Assembly: GCA_945957605.1 (NCBI GenBank)
Contig: CAMFLR010000001.1
Location: 682,001 to 746,000 of the forward strand
DNA: 64,000 bases
Source of the DNA: an uncultured Isosphaeraceae bacterium
GTDB lineage: Bacteria > Planctomycetota > Planctomycetia > Isosphaerales > Isosphaeraceae
Reading direction: 5' to 3'
A model generated the notes under the pieces. It was not told where the DNA came from. It worked only from the letters and a program-made list of their open reading frames with translations, and did not search any database. A program made the position numbers and the translations under genes. This document shows, in pieces, positions 17,700 through 26,624 of the stretch; positions within the stretch are counted from its first letter, which is position 1, and each line of letters begins with the position of its first letter.

Positions 17700-19070
17700 T
17701 CACTTCAACTTGCGGAACGTCTTCACCGAGCCGTAAGAGTCGGTGAGAACCATCGAGTCGTCGCCAATGGTCTGCAAACGGCCGCTGAAGGAGTGCCCCA
17801 CGATGCGCGGGTCAGTCGTTCGGCCGACCCACGCGGTAAGCTGGCCATTTGTGTAACTCCAACTTCCGCTCGACGTGTCCGATGGCGGACCAAACAGCCG
17901 CTTCTGGTGCCGTGCCCAGGTTCGCGTCGTGACGAATCCCCCATCGGGCTGAAACACGGTCGTCAGCGTTCCCTTGCTGTCCGACATCGACCACGAGCCG
18001 ACGATACCACGCCTGATGCCAGTGTCGCGCTTGCGAGCGTCTTCTTCGGGCGTCGACGCAGGTTTTACGGGAGCTGTCGTCGATTTGACTTCGAGCGGAC
18101 GCACCGACTCTTCAGGCGCGAGCTTCAAATTGACCAGCATCACGCCCGAGCCGCCGGGTGCTTCAAACTTTGTCGGCCGAGCGTGATCTTCGTCCTTCGC
18201 GACTGCGAGCATGAGCTTGTCGCCGTCAAACACGTAAATGCCTTTGAGCACGGTGTCGAACTGCGTGGTCACGTCGATTTCGCTGGGCGACTTCGTGGGA
18301 TCGAGCTTGTACGCGTTAACCCTGCGTTCCTCGGTCTTCGGGTTGATCACCGCAAAGGCACGCGTGCCGAAACGCACCTGGCCGTTCTCAGCAAATCGCC
18401 GCCGAATCAACTCGGAACCAAGCTTTTCGCCGTCGTCGACGATCGACATGATATCCCAGTTACCCGCGAACAGTTCGCGAACGCGCGTCAGTTCGGCGGT
18501 CGTCGGCTTGCGGGCGGTTGCAAACACAGCGTGCGCAGTGTGCTGCTCGGGCGATTCAAACTTGATGTCTGCGGGCTTGCTCGCCGGAGGCGTGATCGGC
18601 GTTTCGATCTTTGCCGTCTTGCTCGCCATGTGTAGTTTGATGAGCATGCGGTTCGACCCGGCGGGAGCGTCGAATCCGCTGGGAAAGCCCGAGTCGGGGA
18701 AACTTTCGAGGCAGACGATCAAATCGTCGCCATCAAACTTGTAAATCCCACCAATTGTTCGATCATCACGCGTGGTGACTTCAAGACGTTTTGGTTGTTT
18801 CAGCGGATTGACGCGAAACGGAATGATCCGCGTTTCGCCGGTCTCGGGATTCACAATTTGAAATGTCCGCGCTCCGACCGACACGCGGCCGTCCTTCGCC
18901 AACTTCGCCTTTACGAGCCCCTGTCCCAGGTTTTCACCGTCGTCGGTGTACGACGTGATTTCCCACTCGCCATTGAGAAGTTGGTGGGCCTGCTCAACCT
19001 GCGCCGCTGTCGGCTTATCGGATGGTTCGTCTGCAAAAAAGACCAAAAACGAAAGAAGAAGCGCAGACAT
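17700..19070 (-). CDS. Exported protein with two TIGR03067-type domains
   Basis: Protein of 456 residues starting at ATG 19070 (GGAG 9 nt upstream) with a short signal peptide (MSALLLSFLVFFADEP). Two repeats of the planctomycete TIGR03067 pattern occur: first LNGEWEITSYTDDGENLG (~25-140), then FAGNWDIMSIVDDGEKLG (~195-305). Both follow the family order: W at the start, then GIYKFDGD or GIYVFDGDKL, then the LxxLK end. A third, different module (~350-456) begins GSWSMSDSKGTLTTVF and resembles lipocalin-like beta sheets. Role unknown; probably a secreted binding protein. Confidence 0.75.
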   Translation of the reverse strand: MSALLLSFLVFFADEPSDKPTAAQVEQAHQLLNGEWEITSYTDDGENLGQGLVKAKLAKDGRVSVGARTFQIVNPETGETRIIPFRVNPLKQPKRLEVTTRDDRTIGGIYKFDGDDLIVCLESFPDSGFPSGFDAPAGSNRMLIKLHMASKTAKIETPITPPASKPADIKFESPEQHTAHAVFATARKPTTAELTRVRELFAGNWDIMSIVDDGEKLGSELIRRRFAENGQVRFGTRAFAVINPKTEERRVNAYKLDPTKSPSEIDVTTQFDTVLKGIYVFDGDKLMLAVAKDEDHARPTKFEAPGGSGVMLVNLKLAPEESVRPLEVKSTTAPVKPASTPEEDARKRDTGIRRGIVGSWSMSDSKGTLTTVFQPDGGFVTTRTWARHQKRLFGPPSDTSSGSWSYTNGQLTAWVGRTTDPRIVGHSFSGRLQTIGDDSMVLTDSYGSVKTFRKLK

Positions 19071-19181
19071 GGATTCAAGCTCCATCTCAAAAGATGTCGA
19101 ACTCATAGCCTCCGTGGATAGCCTGTTTTGGCAAATTTGGGCAATTTCGGCAAGTGCAGTTTTGCAGTGGGACGGGGCAAT

Positions 19182-20108
19182 TCAGCCACCGAGCTTCAAC
19201 CCTGCTTGATCAAATGCTCTCGCCATATTTGCATAACACGTTTTCGCCGCAGCGATTGGATCGTAGCCCGGCTTCGACGACACCATGCTGCTTACCTCGC
19301 AGCAAATATCGCCGCAATACCCACCGGCGTTCAATCGCTTGAGCAAGTCGGCATAATCGAATTGTCCCGTGGCGCCGGGAAGATCGAAAACGACCTTATC
19401 GCTCGCTTTCGCTGCGTCCTTGACGGCCACATGCGCCATGAACGGCCGCGCGATTGCGAGAGTTTTTTCGATCGGCATGTCCCGAAAGGCGTAGTGGCTA
19501 TAGTCATAAACCATACGCAGCCACGGCGAGCGGCCAAGCTGATCGATCAGCCAGACGGCTTCTTCCGGGCGTGAAAGCGCACCGCCTCGGTGTGGCTTGA
19601 TCGCCAGTACCACCTTGCGCGGCTTCGTGCTTTCGAGCCAGCTTCCCAGCCGATCGCGAAACAGGTTCTTCTTCTCCTCCCAGGTTCCACCGCCGAGCAC
19701 AGTTTGAATCAAAGGCGGATGCGCGGGATCGTTAGCCAGGTCACACGCCAGGTCGGCGACTTTCGAGAGCCTAGTTGTAAGAAGCCGATTCTCAGCGTCA
19801 GTCGGCGCAGGAGTAATCTGCTCCATCAATGCCGTCAACTTGAGCCCCGAATCCTGGAGTTGCCGACGGATTTCCTTCCGTTTTGCGGGCACGAGTTTCG
19901 ATGGCTCGCCATCAAACCCCGGCTGCGTAGCAATCTCGAGTCCGTCAAAGCCAATGCTGGCTACGAGTCGAATCGCAGAGCCGAGTGGCATGCCTTGCAG
20001 GCTATACGTGCCGATGCTCAGCGTCATCGGTTTGGGGTCGCGAGCCTGCGCTCGACTCGTGAAAGCGAGCGCAGCAGCGGCCAGAAATGCTCGACGGTGA
20101 AGTGACAT
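19182..20108 (-). CDS. Sugar phosphate isomerase/epimerase-like TIM-barrel protein, exported
   Basis: Protein of 308 residues with a twin-arginine-like leader (HRRAFLAAAALAFTSRAQA) and an AP-endonuclease-2/xylose-isomerase-like TIM barrel. Visible barrel elements are SIGTYSLQGM, IGFDGLEIATQPG, VLAIKPHRGG, MVYDYSHYAF and the C-terminal GYCGDICCEVSS, with metal-ligand-type Glu, His and Asp. Such proteins act on keto-sugars or inositols. It begins 5 bp after the stop of the DJ-1/PfpI gene, so the two probably form one transcription unit. Confidence 0.8.
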   Translation of the reverse strand: MSLHRRAFLAAAALAFTSRAQARDPKPMTLSIGTYSLQGMPLGSAIRLVASIGFDGLEIATQPGFDGEPSKLVPAKRKEIRRQLQDSGLKLTALMEQITPAPTDAENRLLTTRLSKVADLACDLANDPAHPPLIQTVLGGGTWEEKKNLFRDRLGSWLESTKPRKVVLAIKPHRGGALSRPEEAVWLIDQLGRSPWLRMVYDYSHYAFRDMPIEKTLAIARPFMAHVAVKDAAKASDKVVFDLPGATGQFDYADLLKRLNAGGYCGDICCEVSSMVSSKPGYDPIAAAKTCYANMARAFDQAGLKLGG

Positions 20109-20113
20109 GGCGA

Positions 20114-20827
20114 TCAGCCAGCAGCCGGCCGTGAGCCGGAATTCTGGCCGGTCAACATTTTCATAAACGCCCGCATGAAAGGCGCAGAATCGTGCCAGGT
20201 TCGCGCGGTGACGAGGTTGCCGTCAACAACGCACGGCTTATCGACATATTTCGCCCCGCCCTGCTCCGCATCGAGTGCGCACTTGGCGACCGTCGTGACC
20301 GTTCGTCCCTTGATGACACCCGCCGCGCTGACGATTTCGATCCCATGACAAACCACCGCCACCGGCTTGTTCGCCTCGAAGAAGTGACGCGTGATCCGCA
20401 TCAAATCCTTGTCATAGCGGAGATATTCGGGAGCGCGGCCGCCGGAAACGAACAACCCTGCGTATTTCGTGGGATCAACATCGCGAAAAGCAACTTCCGC
20501 CTTGATGTGATACCCCGGCCGTTCTTCGGTGATGTCCCAGGGAATCTTTGCCCCCGGCGGCACCTCGTGCAGCACCATGTGATAAGTGCGCGCCTCGGGA
20601 CCGCAGACCACCGCCCGAAAGCCGTCTTCAGCCACGCGGAAGAAGGGATAAAGCGTATCTACCGCCTCGGTCGCGTCGCCAATCGGCATCAAAATGGCGG
20701 GCGAATCTGGGCCCGGTTCCTTATCCTGCGCATCGGCCTTTGCCGCCGATGCGATCATTCCCGCGCCCGCCGTTCCTGCCGCCAACAAACCCAGTGTTTC
20801 CCGACGGTTCAAATGGTCTGGGTTCAT
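20114..20827 (-). CDS. DJ-1/PfpI family protein, Tat-exported
   Basis: Protein of 237 residues from ATG 20827 (GAGGGA upstream). It has a Tat-type signal (NRRETLGLLAAGTAGAGM) and a DJ-1/PfpI domain. The nucleophilic cysteine elbow is AVVCHGIEIVSAAG, with the further family blocks GLFVSGGRAPEYLR and VVDGNLVTARTWHD. Family members include glyoxalase III-type hydratases and proteases. It is the first gene of a probable two-gene operon with the TIM-barrel gene downstream. Confidence 0.82.
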   Translation of the reverse strand: MNPDHLNRRETLGLLAAGTAGAGMIASAAKADAQDKEPGPDSPAILMPIGDATEAVDTLYPFFRVAEDGFRAVVCGPEARTYHMVLHEVPPGAKIPWDITEERPGYHIKAEVAFRDVDPTKYAGLFVSGGRAPEYLRYDKDLMRITRHFFEANKPVAVVCHGIEIVSAAGVIKGRTVTTVAKCALDAEQGGAKYVDKPCVVDGNLVTARTWHDSAPFMRAFMKMLTGQNSGSRPAAG

Positions 20828-21099
20828 GGCGCATCCCTCGGGCTGTTGAGTTTTCGGAGGTTGGGCAATCAAAAGCCTGGCACGCCATTATCTGACCAGT
20901 TCCGTAGGCGATGGTCAAGCTTGCGCCTGGGTGGCATCGGTAAGGATGAAATGTCATTGAAGATCCTCACGACGCCGTCTTAACGCCAAATCCGCCCGCT
21001 TGCACCCCACTCTGAAAGCCGCAACAATCATCCCGGTTTCAGACGACTTTCGGCGTGCAACATTGCATCGCAAGCTTATATGAGAGGCGCGGGTTCGTC

Positions 21100-22170
21100 A
21101 TGTTTCGAGCCATTGTTTCGAGCGTGATCTTCTTGGGACTGACAACCATCGCGCACGCACAAGCTCCTGAGTTCGAGCGCATTTTCGGCCCCGAAGTTCC
21201 CACAGGACCATATAAACATCCCGCCTGCATGACCGAACTTGCAAACGGCGATCTTTACCTCGTCTACTACGGCGGCGAGGGAGAATACGCCAATGCCACA
21301 GCGGTGTTCGGTTCGCGTCGGAAACAGGGGGAAAAGAAATGGTCGGATCCGGTGAAGGTGGCGAACGATCCATTTCGCTCCGTCGGCAACGGCGTGATCT
21401 GGCAGAGTCCCGATGGTCTCGTCTGGCTGTTTTACGTCGTTCGATACGGCGAAACCTGGTCGACTTCGCGCATTCAGTTCAAGGTCTCGACCGATAATGC
21501 GTACACATGGTCAGATGCGTCGCCCCTGGCGCTCGAGGAAGGGATGATGGTCCGCAACCGGCCGATCGTGCTGGCTGACGGTTCCTACCTTCTTCCTGCT
21601 TACAAGGAGACCGGGCACGACACCGAAAAAGTCGGTGCCGATAGCACGTCGCTCTTTTTCCGTTTCGACCCCAAAGCGAAGGCGAAAAGCTGGGTCGAAA
21701 CCGGGCGGATTCGTTCGGCGAACGGCAACATTCAGCCCGCCCCGGTTGAGATCGGTCCTGGGCGAATCGTCGCCTATTGCAGGCGCGGCGGCGGGTATGA
21801 CCCCAAAGAAATTGGCTACATCGTCCGTTCGGAGTCGACCGACAATGGCAAAACCTGGAGTGAGGGGAAGAACTCATCGTTCCCGAACCCGAACGCAGCC
21901 GTCGATTTCCTCAAACTTCAGAACGGCCATCTGATTCTCGTTTACAACGACAGTATGACTTCGCGCACGCCACTGACCGTCGCGCTTTCCACAGACAACG
22001 ATGCCACCTGGCCGGTGAAGCGTGACCTCGTTTCAGGTCCTGGCGATTTTGGCTATCCCTTGGCGTTTCAGTCGCGCGATGGCAAGATTCACGTCGTTTA
22101 CACGTCGGAGAAGCGCAAGGTTATCAATCACGCGACATTTGATGAATCCTGGATCTCAGGCGCAAGGTAA
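21100..22170 (+). CDS. Exported sialidase-like (BNR/Asp-box) six-bladed propeller
   Basis: Protein of 356 residues from ATG 21100 with a signal peptide (MFRAIVSSVIFLGLTTIAHA). Asp-box motifs characteristic of the sialidase superfamily are seen as STDNAYTWSD, STDNGKTWSE and the weaker STDNDATWPV. Full catalytic identity (Arg triad, Tyr/Glu) was not verified, so it may be a glycoside hydrolase-like propeller acting on another sugar. The frame could extend to GTG 21055, but the signal peptide favours ATG 21100. Its last 43 bp overlap the convergent vanZ-like gene. Confidence 0.75.
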   Translation: MFRAIVSSVIFLGLTTIAHAQAPEFERIFGPEVPTGPYKHPACMTELANGDLYLVYYGGEGEYANATAVFGSRRKQGEKKWSDPVKVANDPFRSVGNGVIWQSPDGLVWLFYVVRYGETWSTSRIQFKVSTDNAYTWSDASPLALEEGMMVRNRPIVLADGSYLLPAYKETGHDTEKVGADSTSLFFRFDPKAKAKSWVETGRIRSANGNIQPAPVEIGPGRIVAYCRRGGGYDPKEIGYIVRSESTDNGKTWSEGKNSSFPNPNAAVDFLKLQNGHLILVYNDSMTSRTPLTVALSTDNDATWPVKRDLVSGPGDFGYPLAFQSRDGKIHVVYTSEKRKVINHATFDESWISGAR

Positions 22171-22562
22171 TTGCGCCCCAGAAATGGTCGGACGACAAGA
22201 TAGCCGGCGAGTCCGCCCAGGCCGTCAAGGATCACGTCGTCGATGTCGGCTGTTCGTCCGGCAAAGAGGTACTGGCACGTTTCAATCGCCAGGCTGAATC
22301 CGCCGACAATTACGAGCGCATGCCAGGGGCGAATCCGGCGCGCGCTCGCGAGTGGGAGCAGAAATCCAAACGGCATGAAGGCGAAAAAATTGCCGCAGAA
22401 GTTTACGACGAACGACTGCCCGCCCACGCGAATGTCATGCATCATCGAGCGGAAAGGCATGAGGTTGATCGCGGTATTGCTGCTGCCGAGGATACAGAGC
22501 GTAATCACCAGCATGAAGATCGTGTAAGCCGCGAGAAGCAATCGAGGCCACAGGCGTTTCAT
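22128..22562 (-). CDS. VanZ-like family membrane protein
   Basis: Protein of 144 residues with four predicted membrane helices and the VanZ pattern: INLMPFRSM after helix 1, NFCGNFFAFMPFGFLLPL, SLAIETCQYLFAGRTADIDDVI and a final GLAGYLV segment. VanZ confers low teicoplanin resistance in enterococci, but most relatives have no known role. Its ATG overlaps the TGA of the Gly-rich gene by 4 bp, suggesting coupled translation. The 3' end overlaps the convergent sialidase-like gene. Confidence 0.8.
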   Translation of the reverse strand: MKRLWPRLLLAAYTIFMLVITLCILGSSNTAINLMPFRSMMHDIRVGGQSFVVNFCGNFFAFMPFGFLLPLASARRIRPWHALVIVGGFSLAIETCQYLFAGRTADIDDVILDGLGGLAGYLVVRPFLGRNYLAPEIQDSSNVA

Positions 22563-23014
22563 TGATTGACAATCCTGTAGCTGTACGACCTTCCGCCCGG
22601 CGCGGTGATCGTCATCGTCGAGCCGGGACTGAACGGCAAGGGCGGTTGCGTACTGACCGGAGGCAGCATCGATCGGTTACGCAGGCTAAGTTCACCCAAG
22701 GCGGATTGGACGCCGATTGGCGTTAGCCCCATTCCGTAAAGCGGGTGAGTGCCGATGCCGCCGAAATAGCCGAACGGCGGAACAGGCGTAAACGGGAAGG
22801 GTGTGGGCGAGAATGGAAGCGGCCCAAAGTTGCCGTATCCCCCGAATCCGCCGTACCCACCGCCAAATCCCCCGAATCCGCCGCCGAACCCACCAAATCC
22901 GCCCCCGAATCCGCCGTAAATTGGCGGCGGGCCGAAGAACTGCGCCTGGGCCGACTTGCCTGCGCAGCACCCCAGAAGAATTGCCACTGCTAGCACGAGC
23001 GTCCGTCGCGACAT
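22559..23014 (-). CDS. Exported Gly/Phe-rich repeat protein
   Basis: Protein of 151 residues from ATG 23014 (GGAG 8 nt upstream). A signal peptide (MSRRTLVLAVAILLGCCAGKSAQA) is followed by Gly-Gly-Phe repeats (~residues 33-60), a Pro/Phe-rich stretch (PFSPTPFPFTPVPPFGYF) and a polar C-terminus. The low-complexity region suggests a structural surface or matrix protein. It overlaps the VanZ-like gene by ATGA, so the two are probably expressed together. Family not recognised. Confidence 0.6.
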   Translation of the reverse strand: MSRRTLVLAVAILLGCCAGKSAQAQFFGPPPIYGGFGGGFGGFGGGFGGFGGGYGGFGGYGNFGPLPFSPTPFPFTPVPPFGYFGGIGTHPLYGMGLTPIGVQSALGELSLRNRSMLPPVSTQPPLPFSPGSTMTITAPGGRSYSYRIVNQ

Positions 23015-23200
23015 GGAACACACTCCGTCGATCTCGAGTCGCACTGAGTGATCTCTAAACTCCATCGTAATCGTACATGTTGTGGAAAGTCGATTCGGAT
23101 CTCCTGGAAGCTTGACGCATGCCCGCGCGCCTGCTGAGATGTCGGCTCACCCCAGCGTTGGTTCATGCATCCCCCGCCCCCGCCTTCGCGAGCCACTCTC

Positions 23201-24178
23201 ATGCTGAAATCGAGCCGAATCGGATTGGGATTCGTCGTGCTTGCATCGCTCGTTTGCACGACGACGCACGGCCAAGCGACAAAGCCTGCGGCTAAACCTG
23301 CGGCGATCAAGCCGACGCTTGCGAACGTCGCTTATGGCGCGCATGAGCGACAGATTCTCGATTTTTATCGCGCTGAGTCCGACCGACCGACGCCCCTGCT
23401 CTTTTTCATTCACGGCGGCGGTTGGGTTGGCGGCGACAAGGCATCGGTGCCGGGGTTGAGCCGCTTGCTCAAGGCGGGTATTTCGGTGGTTTCGATCAAC
23501 TATCGCTATAGCTGGCAGGCCCAGCTCGCAGGGGTAAAACCGCCGGTGGAGTGGCCGATCCACGATGCGGCTCGCGCGCTGCAGTTTGTCCGCAGCAAGG
23601 CGAAGGAGTGGAATATCGATAAGGAACGCGTTTGCGCGGAAGGTGGATCGGCTGGCGCGTGCTCGTCGCTCTGGTTGGCGTATCACGATGACCTGGCCGA
23701 TCCCAAGAGTGACGATCCCATTGCCCGCGAGTCGACTCGCCTATGGTGCGCGGCCGTGAACGGCGCCCAAACCTCGCTCGATCCCAAGCAGCTCATCGAG
23801 TGGACTCCGAACAGCCGGTACGGCGGCCATGCGTTTGGTTTCATGGATCCGAAGAACCTGTCATCGCGCGACACGCAATTCGCCAAGTTCCTCGCCGCCC
23901 GTGAAGAAATGCTGCCGTGGATCAAGGAATACTCGCCCTACGGACTCGTCTCGGCCGACGATCCGCCCGTTTATCTTCTCTATGCTGCACCTCCAGCAAT
24001 CGGAAAAGAACAAAAAGACCCGACTCATACCGCCAACTACGGGGTTAAATTGCAGGAGCATTGCCGGGCGATCGGCGTCGGTTGCGAGTTGGTTTATCCC
24101 AGCGCTCCCGATGTGAAGCATCCGAAGCTCGACGATTTCATCATCGAAATGCTCAAAGCGCCGACTCGCCCCAAGTAA
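23201..24178 (+). CDS. Exported alpha/beta hydrolase (BD-FAE/acetyl-esterase type), copy 1
   Basis: Protein of 325 residues from ATG 23201 with a signal peptide (MLKSSRIGLGFVVLASLVCTTTHG) and an Ala/Lys/Pro linker. The oxyanion hole is HGGGWVGG, the nucleophile elbow EGGSAGACSS, the acid within SADDPPVYLLY and a His near the end (PDVKHPK). An ATG at 23165 is possible but sits before the signal. It is clearly paralogous to the next gene downstream, with long shared blocks such as AQTSLDPKQ and EWTPNSRYG. Probably an extracellular carbohydrate esterase. Confidence 0.82.
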   Translation: MLKSSRIGLGFVVLASLVCTTTHGQATKPAAKPAAIKPTLANVAYGAHERQILDFYRAESDRPTPLLFFIHGGGWVGGDKASVPGLSRLLKAGISVVSINYRYSWQAQLAGVKPPVEWPIHDAARALQFVRSKAKEWNIDKERVCAEGGSAGACSSLWLAYHDDLADPKSDDPIARESTRLWCAAVNGAQTSLDPKQLIEWTPNSRYGGHAFGFMDPKNLSSRDTQFAKFLAAREEMLPWIKEYSPYGLVSADDPPVYLLYAAPPAIGKEQKDPTHTANYGVKLQEHCRAIGVGCELVYPSAPDVKHPKLDDFIIEMLKAPTRPK

Positions 24179-24240
24179 TCTGCGCTGCATCAACCTGCTG
24201 ATATGCTCACGCCCTGTCTTGCACCCCTGAGGCCAACAAA

Positions 24241-25209
24241 ATGAGCCGGACACTGCTGATCGCCGGGATTCTTGCGCTCTCCGCAACGCTTGTACCAGCA
24301 CAGGAGGCCAAGAAGGCCGCCACTAAGCCAAAAGCAAAGGCCGCCAACTTGCCCCCTCCCACGGCGGCGAACGTGGCGTACGGCAAGCATCCCAAACAAG
24401 TGCTCGACTTCTGGAAGGCGGAATCCGACAAACCGACGCCCGTGCTGATCAACATTCACGGCGGCGGTTGGACGGGCGGCAATCGTACGAATGGCCTCGG
24501 CGATTGGCTGAAAACGATGCTCAAGAACGGGATTTCGGTCGTGTCGATCGAGTACCGCTTCATTCCCGAAGCAACGGCCGACGGCGAAAAACCGCCGGTT
24601 CGAGGGCCACTTCACGACGCAGCGCACGCGGTTCAGTTCGTCCGTAGCAAAGCGGGCGAGTGGAATATCGACAAGACAAAAATCGCCGCGACCGGCGGTT
24701 CCGCGGGCGCGTGCAGCAGCCTCTGGCTCGCATTCCACGATGATCTCGCCGATTCCAAAAGCAGCGACCCAATCGCTCGCGAATCAACCCGCCTGACCTG
24801 TGCGGCGGTGATGGCGGCCCAAACCTCGCTCGATCCCAAGCAGATGAAAGAATGGACGCCAAACAGTCGCTATGGCGCACATGCTTTCGGTTTTAAAGGC
24901 GACCCGACCAAGAAGCTCTCTGCCTTCGACGAATGCCTTGCGAAACGCGACACGATTCTGGAATGGATCGCCGAGTATTCCCCCTACGCGCTCGTCACGG
25001 CCGACGACCCGCCGATCTACCTGTTCTACGGCGCGCCGCCGGCACTCGGTAAGGAAGAAAAAGATCCAACTCACACGGCGAACTTCGGCGTCAAGCTTCA
25101 GGAACATTGCAAGGAAAAAGGTGTCGCGTGCGAACTGTTCTATCCCGGCGCGACTGACGTGAAACACAAGAATCCCGTGGAATTCGTGCTCGAACATCTC
25201 AAGAAGTGA
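24241..25209 (+). CDS. Exported alpha/beta hydrolase (BD-FAE/acetyl-esterase type), copy 2
   Basis: Protein of 322 residues from ATG 24241 with a signal peptide (LLIAGILALSATLVPAQ). Its catalytic layout matches copy 1: HGGGWTGG (73-80), TGGSAGACSS with Ser154, TADDPPIYLFY, and DVKHKNP at the end. It lies 62 bp after copy 1 and 48 bp before a sulfatase, all on one strand, which suggests a small unit for removing ester and sulfate groups from polysaccharides. The linker is even richer in Ala/Lys than in copy 1. Confidence 0.83.
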   Translation: MSRTLLIAGILALSATLVPAQEAKKAATKPKAKAANLPPPTAANVAYGKHPKQVLDFWKAESDKPTPVLINIHGGGWTGGNRTNGLGDWLKTMLKNGISVVSIEYRFIPEATADGEKPPVRGPLHDAAHAVQFVRSKAGEWNIDKTKIAATGGSAGACSSLWLAFHDDLADSKSSDPIARESTRLTCAAVMAAQTSLDPKQMKEWTPNSRYGAHAFGFKGDPTKKLSAFDECLAKRDTILEWIAEYSPYALVTADDPPIYLFYGAPPALGKEEKDPTHTANFGVKLQEHCKEKGVACELFYPGATDVKHKNPVEFVLEHLKK

Positions 25210-25257
25210 TCTTCCGAAGAGCGTCTTTGCAAATCAGTTTCGATATCGGGTCGCATC

Positions 25258-26547
25258 ATGCTTTTGCTCGCAATGTCGCTACTTTTGGCTGGGGCGGTCG
25301 ATTCGCCCCGGCCCAATATCGTCGTCTTGCTCTGCGATGACCTCGGCTACGGCGACCTTTCCTGCTTCGGTCACCCACGGATCAAGACGCCGGAGCTCGA
25401 CCGCCTGGCAGCCGACGGCGTGAAGTTGACTTCGCTTTACGCCGGCGCGCCGGTTTGCTCGCCCTCGCGCGCCGCGCTTATGAGTGGGCAAAATCCCAAT
25501 CGGCTCGGCGTTCGCGATTGGATCGATCAGGGCTCGGGAATTCACCTTCCGCGCGAAACCGTCACGATCGCGCAGCGCCTTCGCTCGGCCGGGTACACAA
25601 CTTGCCTTTCGGGCAAGTGGCATCTCAACAGCCAGTTCAACGGCAAGGAACCAACACCCGGCGATTTTGGCTTCGACCACTGGTTCGCCACGCAAAACAA
25701 CACAAAGCACCAAAATCCCACGAACTTCGTCCGCAACAAGAAGCGCGTGGGACCGCAGACAGGACACGCTTCTCAACTCGTAGTCGACGAGGCGATTGGT
25801 TTCATCGAGCGCGCACGCGAAAAGCCATTCGCGATGTTCGTCACCTTCCACGCGCCACACGAACAAATTGAAACGCCGGAAGAATATCGGGCAAAATATG
25901 CCGATATTTCCGACCCAACCGTGCGCGACTACTACGGAAGCGTATCGCTCGTCGACCACGAGATCGGCCGCTTGCTTGCGGCGCTCGACTCGCGCAACTT
26001 ACGCGAGAAGACGGTCGTCTTGTTCACCAGCGACAACGGTCCGGAAGGTTTAAAACGCTATCCCAACGCGGTGCATTCCCACGGGTCGTCTGGCCCTCTC
26101 CGTGGCAAGAAGTTGTCGCTCTACGAGGGCGGCTTGCGCGTGCCCGGGATCATCCGATGGCCCGGAAGATTGAATCCAAGTAGCGAATGCTCTGAACCAA
26201 TCGCTTTTTACGACCTGCTGCCGACGTTTTGCGCGATCTCTGGCGCACCACTGCCCGAGCGATCGCCGCTCGACGGAGTGAACATCCTGCCCCTTCTCGA
26301 TGGCAAACCTGTTGTTCGCACCACTCCCCTACACTGGCAATACGACCTGGCCCAGGACGGCCCCTGGCGGATCGCGGTGCGAAGCGGGCCCTGGAAATTG
26401 CTCGCGGACGCCGAACGCAAAAAATTCGCGCTCTTCAACGTGCAGACCGACGTCGCAGAGATGCAGGATCGATCCAGTTCCGAACCCGAAGTGATGGCTC
26501 GGCTGAAACACGATGCCGAGCGGTTGTACCTACCGCCACCACATTAG
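25258..26547 (+). CDS. Sulfatase (arylsulfatase family, formylglycine type)
   Basis: Protein of 429 residues with a short hydrophobic signal (MLLLAMSLLLAGAV). The metal-binding block is PNIVVLLCDDLGYGD. The formylglycine motif CSPSR at 67-71 marks Cys67 for oxidation, and GKWHL (~118-122) supports the active site. The C-terminal region has the usual GPWKLL segment. Type I sulfatases remove sulfate esters from sulfated polysaccharides and are abundant in planctomycetes. The activating formylglycine enzyme gene is not in this window. It follows the two esterases on the same strand. Confidence 0.92.
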   Translation: MLLLAMSLLLAGAVDSPRPNIVVLLCDDLGYGDLSCFGHPRIKTPELDRLAADGVKLTSLYAGAPVCSPSRAALMSGQNPNRLGVRDWIDQGSGIHLPRETVTIAQRLRSAGYTTCLSGKWHLNSQFNGKEPTPGDFGFDHWFATQNNTKHQNPTNFVRNKKRVGPQTGHASQLVVDEAIGFIERAREKPFAMFVTFHAPHEQIETPEEYRAKYADISDPTVRDYYGSVSLVDHEIGRLLAALDSRNLREKTVVLFTSDNGPEGLKRYPNAVHSHGSSGPLRGKKLSLYEGGLRVPGIIRWPGRLNPSSECSEPIAFYDLLPTFCAISGAPLPERSPLDGVNILPLLDGKPVVRTTPLHWQYDLAQDGPWRIAVRSGPWKLLADAERKKFALFNVQTDVAEMQDRSSSEPEVMARLKHDAERLYLPPPH

Positions 26548-26624
26548 TCGGCGGGGAACGTCCTTGCCCCGCGCGACCATTTGCGGCGAACTCGCTTGCC
26601 CATCATTTCAGATGAAAGATGCGA

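Noticed and set aside
22860..22925. Short tandem repeats that might suggest a CRISPR or satellite array
   Set aside because: They are the GGT/TTC-type codons of the Gly-Gly-Phe repeats in the exported protein, with no unique spacers.
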